This document shows positions 15,673 to 24,615 of a stretch of 53,703 bases of DNA, one piece after another. Within the stretch, counting starts at the first letter, position 1. Each line of letters begins with the position of its first letter. The stretch spans positions 1 through 53,703 of the forward strand of contig CAYTZG010000014.1 of NCBI GenBank assembly GCA_964442435.1, in the 5' to 3' direction. Under the pieces are notes generated by a model. The model had not been told where the DNA came from and searched no databases. It saw nothing but the letters and a program-made list of their open reading frames with translations. Source of the stretch: CAMXAS01 sp964442435. GTDB lineage: Bacteria; Bacteroidota; Bacteroidia; Bacteroidales; P3. Both the position numbers and the translations under genes were made by a program.

Positions 15673-16536
15673 TTATTCCACCGACACGATTTCCATTTCG
15701 AATACGAGCGTCGAATAGGCCGGAATCGGCCCCAGGTCGCGGTCGCCATACCCCAACTGGAACGGGATGATCAACGTGGCCTTGTCGCCCTGACGCATCA
15801 TCATCAGGCCTTCGTCCATGCCCAAAATCATCTGACCCGTGCCGGCCATCGTCGACAGGGGCTCATAGTTGCGCATCGGATGGAACAGGCCGTTCTCCTC
15901 GGCCACTTCCTTGATGCTCGTGTCGAAAATGGTGCCGTCCAACAGGCGGCCCACATAGTGGAACTTGACGGGCGAGCCCTGTTGAATGGCCTTACCCTTG
16001 CCCGCCTGCGTGCGGATGAAATACAGCCCGTCGGACGTCGGCTGTACGTCCAGACCGTTTTCCTGCAGATAGGCCGCAATGGCCGCTTGCTGCGCCATGT
16101 CGGCCTCGGCGGCCTTGGCTTCGAGATAAGCCGGGAAGTCGGCTTCGGCAACGATTTGTTCCACCTTGATGACGTAACTCAACGTTTCCTTCACGATTTC
16201 AGGCAACTGCATACCGCGCGCCCGAATCGAGTCGGCCTTGATATTGAAACGCGCGCTGTCGCCTTCGTGCAACAGCCGAACGCCTTCCTGAAGGTCACCC
16301 TTGAATTCCGGTTCGCCCACTTGGATAATCGGGCCCGGCTTGCCGGCGTTGGTCATCAGGATGGAGTCACCCACCGTAATCCACATCTCGCCGATGATGT
16401 AATCGCCCATTTCCGGCGTCATTTTACCTTCGCCGCGTTTGAGCATCTTGTAATCCACCTTGCCGCAAGCCGACAGGAGGAACAGCGCGGAGAGGCACAA
16501 CAGCCCGCCGGCTACGCTAAATCTGTTCTTTTTCAT
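15673..16536 (-). CDS. FKBP-type peptidyl-prolyl cis-trans isomerase, lipoprotein
   Basis: 287 residues with a lipoprotein signal peptide (FLLSAC, lipid on C24). The C-terminal FKBP domain (about 170-287) shows VKFHYVGRLLDGTIFDTS, LIIPFQLGYGDRDLGPIPAYSTLVFEMEI. The first half (about 40-130) has a weaker copy of the same pattern (GDYIIGEMWITVGDSILM), suggesting two FKBP-like domains of which only the second keeps the usual active-site residues. It should assist folding of exported proteins. It follows the GldI-like FKBP gene by 15 bp. Confidence 0.9.
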   Translation of the reverse strand: MKKNRFSVAGGLLCLSALFLLSACGKVDYKMLKRGEGKMTPEMGDYIIGEMWITVGDSILMTNAGKPGPIIQVGEPEFKGDLQEGVRLLHEGDSARFNIKADSIRARGMQLPEIVKETLSYVIKVEQIVAEADFPAYLEAKAAEADMAQQAAIAAYLQENGLDVQPTSDGLYFIRTQAGKGKAIQQGSPVKFHYVGRLLDGTIFDTSIKEVAEENGLFHPMRNYEPLSTMAGTGQMILGMDEGLMMMRQGDKATLIIPFQLGYGDRDLGPIPAYSTLVFEMEIVSVE

Positions 16537-16551
16537 ATGCTTGTTTGTTTT

Positions 16552-17124
16552 TTATTTCCGTTTGACGTAAACGCCTTTCACTTCTATATCATACAGCAAC
16601 GTGGCGTGCGGCGGGATGCGGCCGCCGTCGCCCGACAGGCCGTAGGCCAAATGCGAGGGCACGATGGCGAAGGCTTTCTCGCCGCGCCGCATCATCAACA
16701 GCAATTCCGTCAGCCCCGGTTCGCCCGTTTCCGCGCCGACCACCCAACGCCGCAGGCCGTCCGTTTCGGACGAAGCCAAAAGCGTGCCGTTGAGCGAGGT
16801 CAGCGTATAGGCTATATCGACGGCGTCGCCGCGCGCGATGGCCGCGCAGGACGGACAGCGTTCATAGATATCGTAGTACAGCCCGGTGCCGCTCTGTTGC
16901 AAGGGCCGGCCGCGCCGCGACACAAACGCCTCTATCTCCTGCCGCTCCTGCGCCTTGAGTTGCCGATGCACGGCCGTAAGGTCTTCTTCGGCCGGCGCGA
17001 CCCACCGTCCCTGCGGTTGGGGCGTCGGCGCCTGCCGGCAAGCCGTCGTGGCCGCCGCCAACAGGCCGCAGCCCGCCAACGTCAACAGCCAATGGCCCCC
17101 GTTATCGCGTCGAAGCGGTCTCAT
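16552..17124 (-). CDS. GldI-like FKBP-type peptidyl-prolyl isomerase, lipoprotein
   Basis: 190 residues. The signal peptide ends in a lipobox ATTAC (C29). The FKBP domain (about 75-188) includes DVAYTL-type strand DAVDIAYTLTSLNGTLL, the segment GLTELLLMMRRGEKAFAIVPSHLAYG, and IPPHATLLYDIEV. GldI, an isomerase lipoprotein in the gliding/T9SS set of Bacteroidota, is the closest familiar relative. Its ATG overlaps the DHH gene stop (ATGA), the same neighbour arrangement I associate with gldI. That it serves T9SS export is inference; the presence of T9SS cargo in this window agrees with it. Confidence 0.82.
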   Translation of the reverse strand: MRPLRRDNGGHWLLTLAGCGLLAAATTACRQAPTPQPQGRWVAPAEEDLTAVHRQLKAQERQEIEAFVSRRGRPLQQSGTGLYYDIYERCPSCAAIARGDAVDIAYTLTSLNGTLLASSETDGLRRWVVGAETGEPGLTELLLMMRRGEKAFAIVPSHLAYGLSGDGGRIPPHATLLYDIEVKGVYVKRK

Positions 17125-18167
17125 ATCAGCGGCCTCGGTTTGTTGGCGCGTTTGGGGCGGATTTCCGATTCGTAAAAGGCCGGCACCAGACGTTCGAAAC
17201 GCGCCAAGGTCTCCGGCAAGCCGTCGTAGGAACTGCCGCCGGCCGCGTTCTTATGGCCGCCGCCTTCGAAATGCTGACGCGCAAAAACATTGACGTCCAC
17301 ATCGCCTTTGGAACGCAACGACACCCGAATCCGGTTCTTGCGCTGCGTGAAAAAGGCCGCGAACGAAATCCCCTCTATGCCCAAGGCGTAATTGACCACG
17401 CCTTCCAAATCGCCGGTACGGTAGTGGAAACGTTCCATCTCTTCCAAACTCAGCGAGAGATAGGCCGTGCCGTAGGCCGGCATCATGACGAGTTTTTCGT
17501 GGAGGCAATAGCCCAACAGCCGCATACGCGATTCCGAGAACGTATCGAAAATCGTGCGGTGGATGCGCACGGTATCGGCGCCCTTTTCGATGAGCGAAGC
17601 CACGATGCGGAACAGTCCGGCATGACGGCAGGAGAAGCTGAACGAGCCCGTGTCGGTGCTGATGCCCGCGTAGAGGCACGAGGCCACGCGCCGGTCGATG
17701 AGCGCGGTATCGAGTTCGGAGGCCACGGTCTTGTAAAGTTCCTCGCAGGTGGACGAAACGCCCGTTTCGGTAAAGCAAAGGTCGAATTCGTGACGGGCCG
17801 GCCCGATATGATGGTCGATGAGCACCTTGAAGGCCTTGCTCTGCGTCAGGGCCGGCGCCATGACATCGGTGCGCCCGATGGCCTGGAAATCCATGCAGAA
17901 AATCAAATCCGCCCGCGCGATCAGCGCCGCCCCCTTCTCCGGATGTTCGGCATAGGCGATGGCGCTACCTTCCGGATCCATCCATTTCAGATTACGGGCA
18001 TAGGTATTCGGATACATCACGTCGGCCGACTTGCCCATGTTCGCCAACAGGTATTTCATGCCCATCGTCGCGCCCACGGCGTCGCCGTCCGGATTGTAAT
18101 GGCCGACGATAACGATGTGGGAAGCGCGTTCGATCGCCGTTTTCAAATCCATGTTTCTCTGTTCCAT
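17121..18167 (-). CDS. nrnA: DHH-family phosphoesterase (NrnA-like oligoribonuclease/pAp phosphatase)
   Basis: 348 residues. DHH motif set: GHYNPDGDAVGATMG near the N-terminus, FCMDF, LIDHHIGP (the DHH triad), and the C-terminal DHHA1 signature GGGHKNAAGG. Such enzymes use manganese to degrade short RNA fragments or dephosphorylate pAp. An internal ATG at 18152 is an alternative start. The gene is 45 bp after the nucleoside phosphorylase and is coupled by a 4-base overlap to the GldI-like gene. Confidence 0.92.
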   Translation of the reverse strand: MEQRNMDLKTAIERASHIVIVGHYNPDGDAVGATMGMKYLLANMGKSADVMYPNTYARNLKWMDPEGSAIAYAEHPEKGAALIARADLIFCMDFQAIGRTDVMAPALTQSKAFKVLIDHHIGPARHEFDLCFTETGVSSTCEELYKTVASELDTALIDRRVASCLYAGISTDTGSFSFSCRHAGLFRIVASLIEKGADTVRIHRTIFDTFSESRMRLLGYCLHEKLVMMPAYGTAYLSLSLEEMERFHYRTGDLEGVVNYALGIEGISFAAFFTQRKNRIRVSLRSKGDVDVNVFARQHFEGGGHKNAAGGSSYDGLPETLARFERLVPAFYESEIRPKRANKPRPLI

Positions 18168-18212
18168 ACACGTGCTATAATGGCGCCGGCCTTGGGGCGG
18201 ACGCCGCTCCGG

Positions 18213-19091
18213 TCAGGCGGTAAACCGTTGCAAGACCGTATCTATCAATTTTTTCATGCCGGGATGGTAATCCTTGCTGAACGTCTTGTCGGCGCGGTTG
18301 GCGATGAGCAGGCAGACCGTCAGCGTCTTATGCCCCAAAGCGCGTCCAAGGCCGTACAGCGCGGCCGTTTCCATCTCCAAGTTGGCAATCTTGTGGCAAC
18401 CGTCGTCGAACGTGGCCAAAAGGTCGTTCTGCGCCGGCACCGTATTGGGCAGCCGCACGACACGCCCCTGCGGCCCGAAGAAGCCGGGCGCGGTGGCCGT
18501 GATGCCGCGGTACATATCGTAGCCGATGCGTTGCATCAAATCGTCGGAACAGGCCACGACATAGGGCGCGGCCAAACGTTCCGGCCAACGGACGTGCGCG
18601 CGGATGGCGCGCTCCAAATCGCGGTCGAACACGCTTTCGTCCACGGCGTAGTAGTTCAGAAGCCCGTCCAGCCCCAGGCCGTGCGTGGCGGCGCAAAAGC
18701 CGTCCACGGGATATTCGTGCCGCAGGCTGCCGCTCGTGCCGATGCGCACCATCTCCAACGTCTTGTGCGTGGACTTGGGCACGCGCTTTTGCAAATCCAC
18801 ATTGGCCAGCGCGTCCAGCTCCGTCACGACGATGTCGATGTTGTCGGCGCCCATGCCCGTGGAAATGACCGAAATACGGTGGCCGTTCAGCCGCCCCGTA
18901 TGCGTCACGAGTTCGCGGTTCCGCACTTCGACCTCCACTTCGTCGAAGCAACGCGACACTTCCGGCACGCGCCCCGGATCGCCCACGAGGATAATCCGGT
19001 CGGCCAACTGCTCCGGTTGCAGGCGCAGGTGATACACGCTGCCGTCCGCGTTCAGCGGCAGTTCGGAAGGTGGAATACAGGCGGTGTCCAT
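18213..19091 (-). CDS. Nucleoside phosphorylase, PNP/UDP family (probable uridine phosphorylase)
   Basis: 292 residues. It has the phosphate-binding start ADRIILVGDPGRVPEVS, ISVISTGMGADNIDIVVTELDAL, VRIGTSGSL, and the nucleoside-binding NLEMETAALYGLGRALGHKTLTV region (the Met-Glu-x-Ala motif). It cleaves nucleosides with phosphate to give the base and ribose 1-phosphate. The start is ATG at 19091; the frame stays open further upstream, but that extension runs through the -7 box at 19117-19124. It heads the minus-strand series ending in the radical SAM gene and diverges from leuS. Confidence 0.88.
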   Translation of the reverse strand: MDTACIPPSELPLNADGSVYHLRLQPEQLADRIILVGDPGRVPEVSRCFDEVEVEVRNRELVTHTGRLNGHRISVISTGMGADNIDIVVTELDALANVDLQKRVPKSTHKTLEMVRIGTSGSLRHEYPVDGFCAATHGLGLDGLLNYYAVDESVFDRDLERAIRAHVRWPERLAAPYVVACSDDLMQRIGYDMYRGITATAPGFFGPQGRVVRLPNTVPAQNDLLATFDDGCHKIANLEMETAALYGLGRALGHKTLTVCLLIANRADKTFSKDYHPGMKKLIDTVLQRFTA

Positions 19092-19116
19092 AGGTCGGCG
19101 TTCTGAATTGTAAGGA

Positions 19117-19124
19117 CAAATATA
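19117..19124 (-). promoter_or_regulatory. -7 element of the nucleoside phosphorylase operon
   Basis: TATATTTG on the minus strand matches TAnnTTTG exactly. No good TTTG is seen at -33. The start would be near 19110, 20 nt before the ATG. Confidence 0.6.
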
Positions 19125-19157
19125 ACACAATATTTAAAATATGTCAGCATTTTTCAC

Positions 19158-19165
19158 TACCTTTG
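19158..19165 (+). promoter_or_regulatory. -7 element of leuS
   Basis: TACCTTTG matches the consensus exactly. The -33 region is not recognisable. The start near 19172 gives a leader of about 36 nt. A TTG in the box (19163) is in frame with leuS but cannot be its start. Confidence 0.6.
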
Positions 19166-19207
19166 TCCGTTTGTGCTTTTTACACACGCTTACATCATTC
19201 ATCCATT

Positions 19208-22066
19208 ATGAGGGAGTACGATTTCAGAGACATCGAACAACGCTGGCAGGCGTATTGGGACCAGCACGGCACGTTCAAGGCCGAACAGCCGTCCGCCAAA
19301 CCCAAATATTACGTATTGGATATGTTCCCCTACCCGTCTGGGGCCGGTCTGCACGTGGGCCATCCGCTCGGCTATATCGCCAGCGACATCTACGCGCGCT
19401 ACAAACGGCTCAAGGGCTTCAACGTGCTGCACCCGATGGGCTTCGACGCCTACGGCTTGCCGGCCGAACAATACGCGATTCAGACCGGCCAGCATCCGGC
19501 CGTGACGACCGAGGAGAACATCAACCGCTACAAGAAACAGCTGCGCGGCATCGGTTTTTCGTTCGACTGGGACCGCGAGGTACGCACCTGCGACCCGGCC
19601 TATTACAAATGGACGCAGTGGGTGTTCCTCCGGCTGTTTGAATCGTGGTACGACAAAACGCTGCATAAGGCGCAACCGATAGCCAGCCTCGCGGCCATGT
19701 TTGAGAAAGAGGGCAACGCGCGGGCGCAGGAAATAGCGGCCTGCAATCCGCAGGCCATCTTCAGCGCGGCCGACTGGGCCGGCTACGACGAAAAACGGCG
19801 GCAACAGGCGTTGATGCCCTACCGTCTGGCCTATCTGTCCGACACGATGGTGAACTGGTGTCCGCAACTGGGCACGGTGCTGGCCAACGACGAGGTCGTG
19901 AACGGCCTTTCGCAGCGCGGCGGCTATCCGGTGGAACGCAAACGGATGCAGCAGTGGCAGCTGCGCATAACGGCCTACGCCGACCGGCTGTTGGACGGAT
20001 TGGACGGCCTGCAGTGGAGCGACGCGCTCAAGGAGATGCAACGCAACTGGATTGGCAAGAGCCACGGCGCCACACTGTCGTTCGCGCTCAAAGACCGCAC
20101 GGACAAACTCGACATCTTTACGACACGGCCCGACACACTGTTCGGCGTCAGCTTCATGGTGCTCTGTCCCGAACACGAGCAAATCGCCGCGCTGACGACC
20201 CCGGCGCAGAAAGCGGCCGTGGAAGCCTATCTCGATGAAGTCAAGCACCGCACCGAACGCGAACGTCAGGCCGACGTCAACCGCGTCAGCGGCGTCTTTA
20301 CGGGCGCTTACGCCATCCATCCGTTCACGGGCGCCGAAGTGCCGGTCTGGATTTCCGACTACGTACTGGCCGGTTACGGTACGGGCGCCATCATGGCCGT
20401 GCCGGCGCACGACGCACGCGACTACCGCTTCGCCCGCCATTTCAACCTGCCGATTACGGCCGTCGTGGAGGGCGGCGACATCAGTCAGGAAGCCTACGAA
20501 ACCAAAGACGGCGTCATGATCAATTCCGACTTCCTCAACGGCCTGCGCGTCAAGGAAGCCATCGCCGCCATGGTGCAGGAAATCGCCAAACGCGGCCTGG
20601 GCACGGCCAAAACGCTCTACCGTCTGCGCGACGCCATCTTCAGCCGCCAGCGGTACTGGGGCGAACCCTTCCCCATTTACTACAAGGATGGGATGCCTTA
20701 CGCGCTGGACGATGCGGAACTGCCGCTCCTGTTGCCCGAAGTGGACCGTTACCTGCCGACCGAAGCCGGCGAACCGCCTCTGGCCCGCGCCAAACACTGG
20801 GTCAACAAGGACGGCTACCCGTTGGAGACCAATACGATGCCCGGCTTCGCCGGATCGAGCGCGTATTTCCTGCGCTATATGGACCCGCACAACGAACAAG
20901 CCTTGGTATCGGCCGAGGCCGTCAACTACTGGGGGCCCGTCGATCTCTACATCGGCGGCGCCGAACACGCGTCGGGTCACCTCATCTACTCGCGCTTCTG
21001 GCACAAGTTCCTGTTCGACCTCGGTTTGGTCAATACCGAAGAGCCCTATCAGAAACTCATCAACCAAGGGATGATACAGGGCCGCAGCAGTTTCGTCTAT
21101 CGGCTCAATTACACGGCCTACAAGGCGTTTTTGGCCGAGAACCCCGCCTATCCGGGGCTGACGGGCGTTTCGGAGCAGGACATCGCAAACGGCAAACGGC
21201 TGATTTTCGTATCGAAGAACATTCCGGAACGCGCGCGCTTTACCGACCCCGTCCATGCCGATATCCACATCGTGGAAAACGATGTGCTGGATATGGACGC
21301 TTTCCGCGCCTGGATGCCGCATTGGAAAGAGGCGGAGTTCATTACGGAAAACGGACGCTATATCTGCGGCAGCGAAATCGAGAAGATGTCGAAATCGATG
21401 TACAACGTGCAGAATCCCGATGAAATCGTGGAACGCTACGGCGCCGACACGCTCCGTATGTACGAGATGTTCCTCGGCCCCATCGAGCAGTCCAAACCCT
21501 GGGACACGCAAGGCATCGAAGGCGTCTATCGCTTCCTTAAGAAATTCTGGCGGCTCGTGTTCCCCGAAAACGACGCGCCCATAGACGAACAGCCGGCCAC
21601 GCCCGAGGAGCTGAAAGCCCTGCACCTGGCCATCCGCCATATCGGCGAGGACACCGACCGCTTCTCGTTCAATACGGCCGTAAGCCGGTTCATGATTACG
21701 GTCAACCAACTCACCGACCTCAAATGCCGCAAACGCAGCATCATAGAACCGTTCACGGTGCTGCTCTCGCCCTATGCGCCGCATATCTGCGAGGAAATCT
21801 GGCAGGCGCTGGGCCATACGGAAAGCATCAGCCACGCGGCCTACCCCGTCTTTGAGGAGAAATACACGGTGGAGACCAGCATCAACTATCCGGTTTCGTT
21901 CAACGGCAAGACGCGCTTCAGCCTGAGTTTCCCGGCCGAGGCCACGCCCGCCGACATCGAAAAGGCCGTGTTGGCCGACCCGCAGACCGCCAAATGGACG
22001 GAGGGCAAGACCGTCAGGAAAGTCATCGTCGTGCCCAAACGCATCGTCAACATCGTGGTGGCTTAA
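19208..22066 (+). CDS. leuS: Leucine-tRNA ligase
   Basis: Charges tRNA-Leu in the cytoplasm. The product has 952 residues, a little longer than many bacterial LeuRS. Class I motifs are present: the HIGH-type YPSGAGLHVGHPLGY (about residues 41-55) and KMSKS near position 730. Between them lies the CP1 editing domain with TTRPDTLFGVSFM. The C-terminal anticodon-binding domain contains LLSPYAPHICEEIWQ. The ATG at 19208 directly precedes the conserved REYDFRDIEQRWQ. Confidence 0.98.
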   Translation: MREYDFRDIEQRWQAYWDQHGTFKAEQPSAKPKYYVLDMFPYPSGAGLHVGHPLGYIASDIYARYKRLKGFNVLHPMGFDAYGLPAEQYAIQTGQHPAVTTEENINRYKKQLRGIGFSFDWDREVRTCDPAYYKWTQWVFLRLFESWYDKTLHKAQPIASLAAMFEKEGNARAQEIAACNPQAIFSAADWAGYDEKRRQQALMPYRLAYLSDTMVNWCPQLGTVLANDEVVNGLSQRGGYPVERKRMQQWQLRITAYADRLLDGLDGLQWSDALKEMQRNWIGKSHGATLSFALKDRTDKLDIFTTRPDTLFGVSFMVLCPEHEQIAALTTPAQKAAVEAYLDEVKHRTERERQADVNRVSGVFTGAYAIHPFTGAEVPVWISDYVLAGYGTGAIMAVPAHDARDYRFARHFNLPITAVVEGGDISQEAYETKDGVMINSDFLNGLRVKEAIAAMVQEIAKRGLGTAKTLYRLRDAIFSRQRYWGEPFPIYYKDGMPYALDDAELPLLLPEVDRYLPTEAGEPPLARAKHWVNKDGYPLETNTMPGFAGSSAYFLRYMDPHNEQALVSAEAVNYWGPVDLYIGGAEHASGHLIYSRFWHKFLFDLGLVNTEEPYQKLINQGMIQGRSSFVYRLNYTAYKAFLAENPAYPGLTGVSEQDIANGKRLIFVSKNIPERARFTDPVHADIHIVENDVLDMDAFRAWMPHWKEAEFITENGRYICGSEIEKMSKSMYNVQNPDEIVERYGADTLRMYEMFLGPIEQSKPWDTQGIEGVYRFLKKFWRLVFPENDAPIDEQPATPEELKALHLAIRHIGEDTDRFSFNTAVSRFMITVNQLTDLKCRKRSIIEPFTVLLSPYAPHICEEIWQALGHTESISHAAYPVFEEKYTVETSINYPVSFNGKTRFSLSFPAEATPADIEKAVLADPQTAKWTEGKTVRKVIVVPKRIVNIVVA

Positions 22067-22111
22067 GACCGAACCTCATACGCAGCATAAATTCAAAACG
22101 CATATACCATT

Positions 22112-22660
22112 ATGAAATCCAAGTGTGAACCCGACGACGCCAGGGCCTTTTTGAAAAAACAGATTCGGGAGATTCCCGATTTTCCGAGGAAAGGGGTACT
22201 CTTCCGCGACATCACCACCCTGTTGCAACAGCCCGAAGCCCTGCGTATGGCGGCCGACATCCTATACGAACGCTTCAAGGATCAAGGCTTTACCAAAGTG
22301 GTGGGCATAGAGTCGCGCGGCTTCATGCTCGGTAGCATTTTGGCCTACCGGCTCGGCGCGGGTTTCGTGCCCATCCGCAAGAAAGGCAAACTGCCGTCCG
22401 GCAAGCTCAGCCGCACCTTCCATTTGGAATACGGTTATGACGTCATCGAAATGCACGTGGACGCGCTTTCGCCCGACGACAAGGTGCTGTTGCACGACGA
22501 CCTGCTGGCCACGGGCGGCACCACCTGGGCCGCGCTCGACCTTATCAAGAGCACGGGCGTGCGCGAGATGGCGGCCTGCTACCTCATTGAATTGAGCGAA
22601 CTCGGCGGCCGCAACCGCGTGCCGGCCAACTGCGACATAGAATCCGTCATTACGTTCTAA
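22112..22660 (+). CDS. apt: Adenine phosphoribosyltransferase
   Basis: Purine salvage enzyme converting adenine and PRPP to AMP. The product has 182 residues, the normal length. Family features: IPDFPRKGVLFRDITTLL near the N-terminus, GIESRGF (65-71), and the PRPP-binding loop VLLHDDLLATGGT (125-137). It lies 45 bp after leuS and 19 bp before the MbnP-like gene. Confidence 0.97.
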   Translation: MKSKCEPDDARAFLKKQIREIPDFPRKGVLFRDITTLLQQPEALRMAADILYERFKDQGFTKVVGIESRGFMLGSILAYRLGAGFVPIRKKGKLPSGKLSRTFHLEYGYDVIEMHVDALSPDDKVLLHDDLLATGGTTWAALDLIKSTGVREMAACYLIELSELGGRNRVPANCDIESVITF

Positions 22661-22679
22661 CAGCCGAAACGACTTGAAG

Positions 22680-23498
22680 ATGCCCCGCCCGCTACCCCGC
22701 CCCCGCCTGTCGGCCTGGCCCGCCATCCTGTTGGCGGCCTGTCTGCTGACCGCCTGTCAGAAAAAGGAATGGACCGGCGACGTGACGCTGAATTTTACGT
22801 TCAGCTACAACGGTCAGACGCTCGGTACACTGGACGGCACGCGCCTGTTCGCGATGCCGACGACCGACACGGTACCATCCAAACAAAGCATCACGATAGA
22901 GGAAATCCGCTACTTCCTCTCCAAGGTCTATCTCATTGAGGAGGGCGGCGCGCACGTGGCGCTGACGGAGGCCGACGGCAACGGATGCCATTATATCGAC
23001 TTCGCGATGCCCGCCACGCGGAAATGGACGGTCACGGACGTGGCCTGCGGTCATTACGTGGGCATCGGCTTCACCTACGGCTTGGACGAGACCGACAATG
23101 TGTCGCACCGCTTCGTCAACCCGCCCGAAAGCCTGATGTTTTGGCCGGAGGTGCTGGGCGGCGGCTACCACTATATGCAAATCAACGGCAAATGGCTTTC
23201 CGCCGCCGATGCGCCCCACGAGCCCTACGGCCTGCATACGGGCATCGGGCAGACGTGGACGGACGGCGTGCCGACGGCCTTCCACCAAAACTACGTCCGT
23301 CTGGAGTTTCCGGACACGACGTCCCTGTTCCTGACGATGGACCAAAGCGTCAGCCTCTCGGTCGATATGGACGTCATGCAATGGCTCACCGACCCGCATC
23401 CGTGGGATTTCGCCACGGAAGGCACGGCCATCATGCAGAACCAGCAGGCCCAACAAATCCTGAAAGAAAATGTCCGGAATGTCTTCTCGATACACTAA
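22680..23498 (+). CDS. MbnP-like periplasmic lipoprotein
   Basis: 272 residues. Lipoprotein signal (LLTAC lipobox, then QKKEW). The mature part has the MbnP-family order: a beta-rich start (VTLNFTFSYNGQTL), ITIEEIRYFLSKVYLIEEGG, a central ACGHYVGIGFTYGLDETDN, FWPEVLGGGYHYMQINGKW, and a C-terminal VSLSVDMDVMQWLTDPHPWDF. In studied MbnP proteins a tryptophan is oxidised to kynurenine by the partner di-heme enzyme and helps bind copper; several tryptophans here (in FWPEV, NGKW and MQWL) are candidates. A TTG at 22674 is an alternative start. The end overlaps the peroxidase gene, which supports a functional pair. Confidence 0.85.
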   Translation: MPRPLPRPRLSAWPAILLAACLLTACQKKEWTGDVTLNFTFSYNGQTLGTLDGTRLFAMPTTDTVPSKQSITIEEIRYFLSKVYLIEEGGAHVALTEADGNGCHYIDFAMPATRKWTVTDVACGHYVGIGFTYGLDETDNVSHRFVNPPESLMFWPEVLGGGYHYMQINGKWLSAADAPHEPYGLHTGIGQTWTDGVPTAFHQNYVRLEFPDTTSLFLTMDQSVSLSVDMDVMQWLTDPHPWDFATEGTAIMQNQQAQQILKENVRNVFSIH

Positions 23499-24606
23499 CC
23501 GCCGCCTTTGGGCCGGCATCTGTCTGCTGGGCAGCCTCTGCTTCGGGCTCGCGGCCGTGTCCTGCGGCCCCTATCAGCCGGAGGAACCGGAAGGCCCCGA
23601 CTATTTCGACCTCGGCATTCCGACCTACTTCCCGACCGACGTCCACATACCGGCAAACAACCCGCTCTCGGTGCAGGGCGTCAACCTCGGCCGCTACCTG
23701 TTCTACGACGGGCGCGTTTCCGGCCACAGCGACCCTGCGGCCTGGCGTTCCTGCGCTTCCTGCCACCTGCAGGCGCACGCGTTTGAGGGCGGCACGGACT
23801 ACGCCGCGCCGACGCCCCACGCCATGCTGCCGCTGTTCAACGTGGCGTTCAACACCGTCCGCTACCACTGGAGCGGCGACACCGACTCGCTGGAGAAACT
23901 GATATACATGGCCTTGACCGACCCCAACGAAATCAACGGCCACCCCGACAGCATCACGGCGCACATCGCCGCCCTGCCGTTCTACAACGATATGTTCAAG
24001 GCGGCTTTCGGCCAGACGGCCCCCGGCGCGCCCGTCGTGACCATCGACCGCATCTGCAAGGCCATCGCGCAGTTCGCGCGCACAATCGTTTCGGCCAACA
24101 GCAAGTTCGACCGCTATGTGCGCGGCGAGACCGCGCTGACCGACGAGGAGCTGAAAGGCTACCTGCTGTTCACGACCGAGGAGGGCGCCGACTGCTTCCA
24201 CTGCCACGGCGGAGGCGGCAATATGCTGTTCTCTACCTACGGCTTCGCCAACAACGGCTTGGACCCGGACAGCCTCTATAACGACGCGCACGACCGCGCC
24301 TCCGTGACCGGCAACGCCGCCGACAAGGGCGTGTACCGGATTCCGACGCTGCGCAACATCGAATATACGGCGCCCTATATGCACGACGGCCGCTTCAAGA
24401 CGTTGGAGGAAGTCATCGACCAATACAGCGAGGGCGTCCACTACGCGCCCAACATCAGCCCGCTCATGCACCACGCCACGGACGGCGGCGTACAATTGAC
24501 CGAATCCGAGAAACAGGCGTTGAAAGCCTTCCTGCTTACGTTGAGCGACCCCGACCTATTGACCGACCCGTCGCTGTCCAAACCGCAGGACGACCGCCTG
24601 CCGTAA
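23470..24606 (+). CDS. MbnH-like di-heme cytochrome c peroxidase family lipoprotein
   Basis: 378 residues. A signal peptide with lipobox-like AAVSC (C32) precedes two heme c sites, CASCH (95-99) and CFHCH (242-246). The layout is that of the bacterial CcpA/MauG superfamily: LGRYLFYDGRVSG before the first heme and RIPTLRNIEYTAPYMHDGRF after the second. Its reading frame starts inside the MbnP-like gene (29-base overlap; a second ATG at 23479 would shorten the overlap). By analogy with MbnH it may oxidise a tryptophan of its neighbour. A plain hydrogen peroxide reductase is the alternative. Confidence 0.9.
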   Translation: MSGMSSRYTNRRLWAGICLLGSLCFGLAAVSCGPYQPEEPEGPDYFDLGIPTYFPTDVHIPANNPLSVQGVNLGRYLFYDGRVSGHSDPAAWRSCASCHLQAHAFEGGTDYAAPTPHAMLPLFNVAFNTVRYHWSGDTDSLEKLIYMALTDPNEINGHPDSITAHIAALPFYNDMFKAAFGQTAPGAPVVTIDRICKAIAQFARTIVSANSKFDRYVRGETALTDEELKGYLLFTTEEGADCFHCHGGGGNMLFSTYGFANNGLDPDSLYNDAHDRASVTGNAADKGVYRIPTLRNIEYTAPYMHDGRFKTLEEVIDQYSEGVHYAPNISPLMHHATDGGVQLTESEKQALKAFLLTLSDPDLLTDPSLSKPQDDRLP

Positions 24607-24615
24607 ACCACCCGC

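Noticed and set aside
15622..17175. 517-codon open frame on the plus strand
   Set aside because: Runs antisense through two FKBP genes; no motif of its own.
19199..21835. 878-codon open frame on the minus strand
   Set aside because: Antisense to leuS. Same cause; composition (Val, Arg, His, Gly rich) is typical of a shadow frame.
22674..22682. TTG start of the MbnP-like gene
   Set aside because: ATG at 22680 is in frame two codons later and leaves a normal signal peptide.
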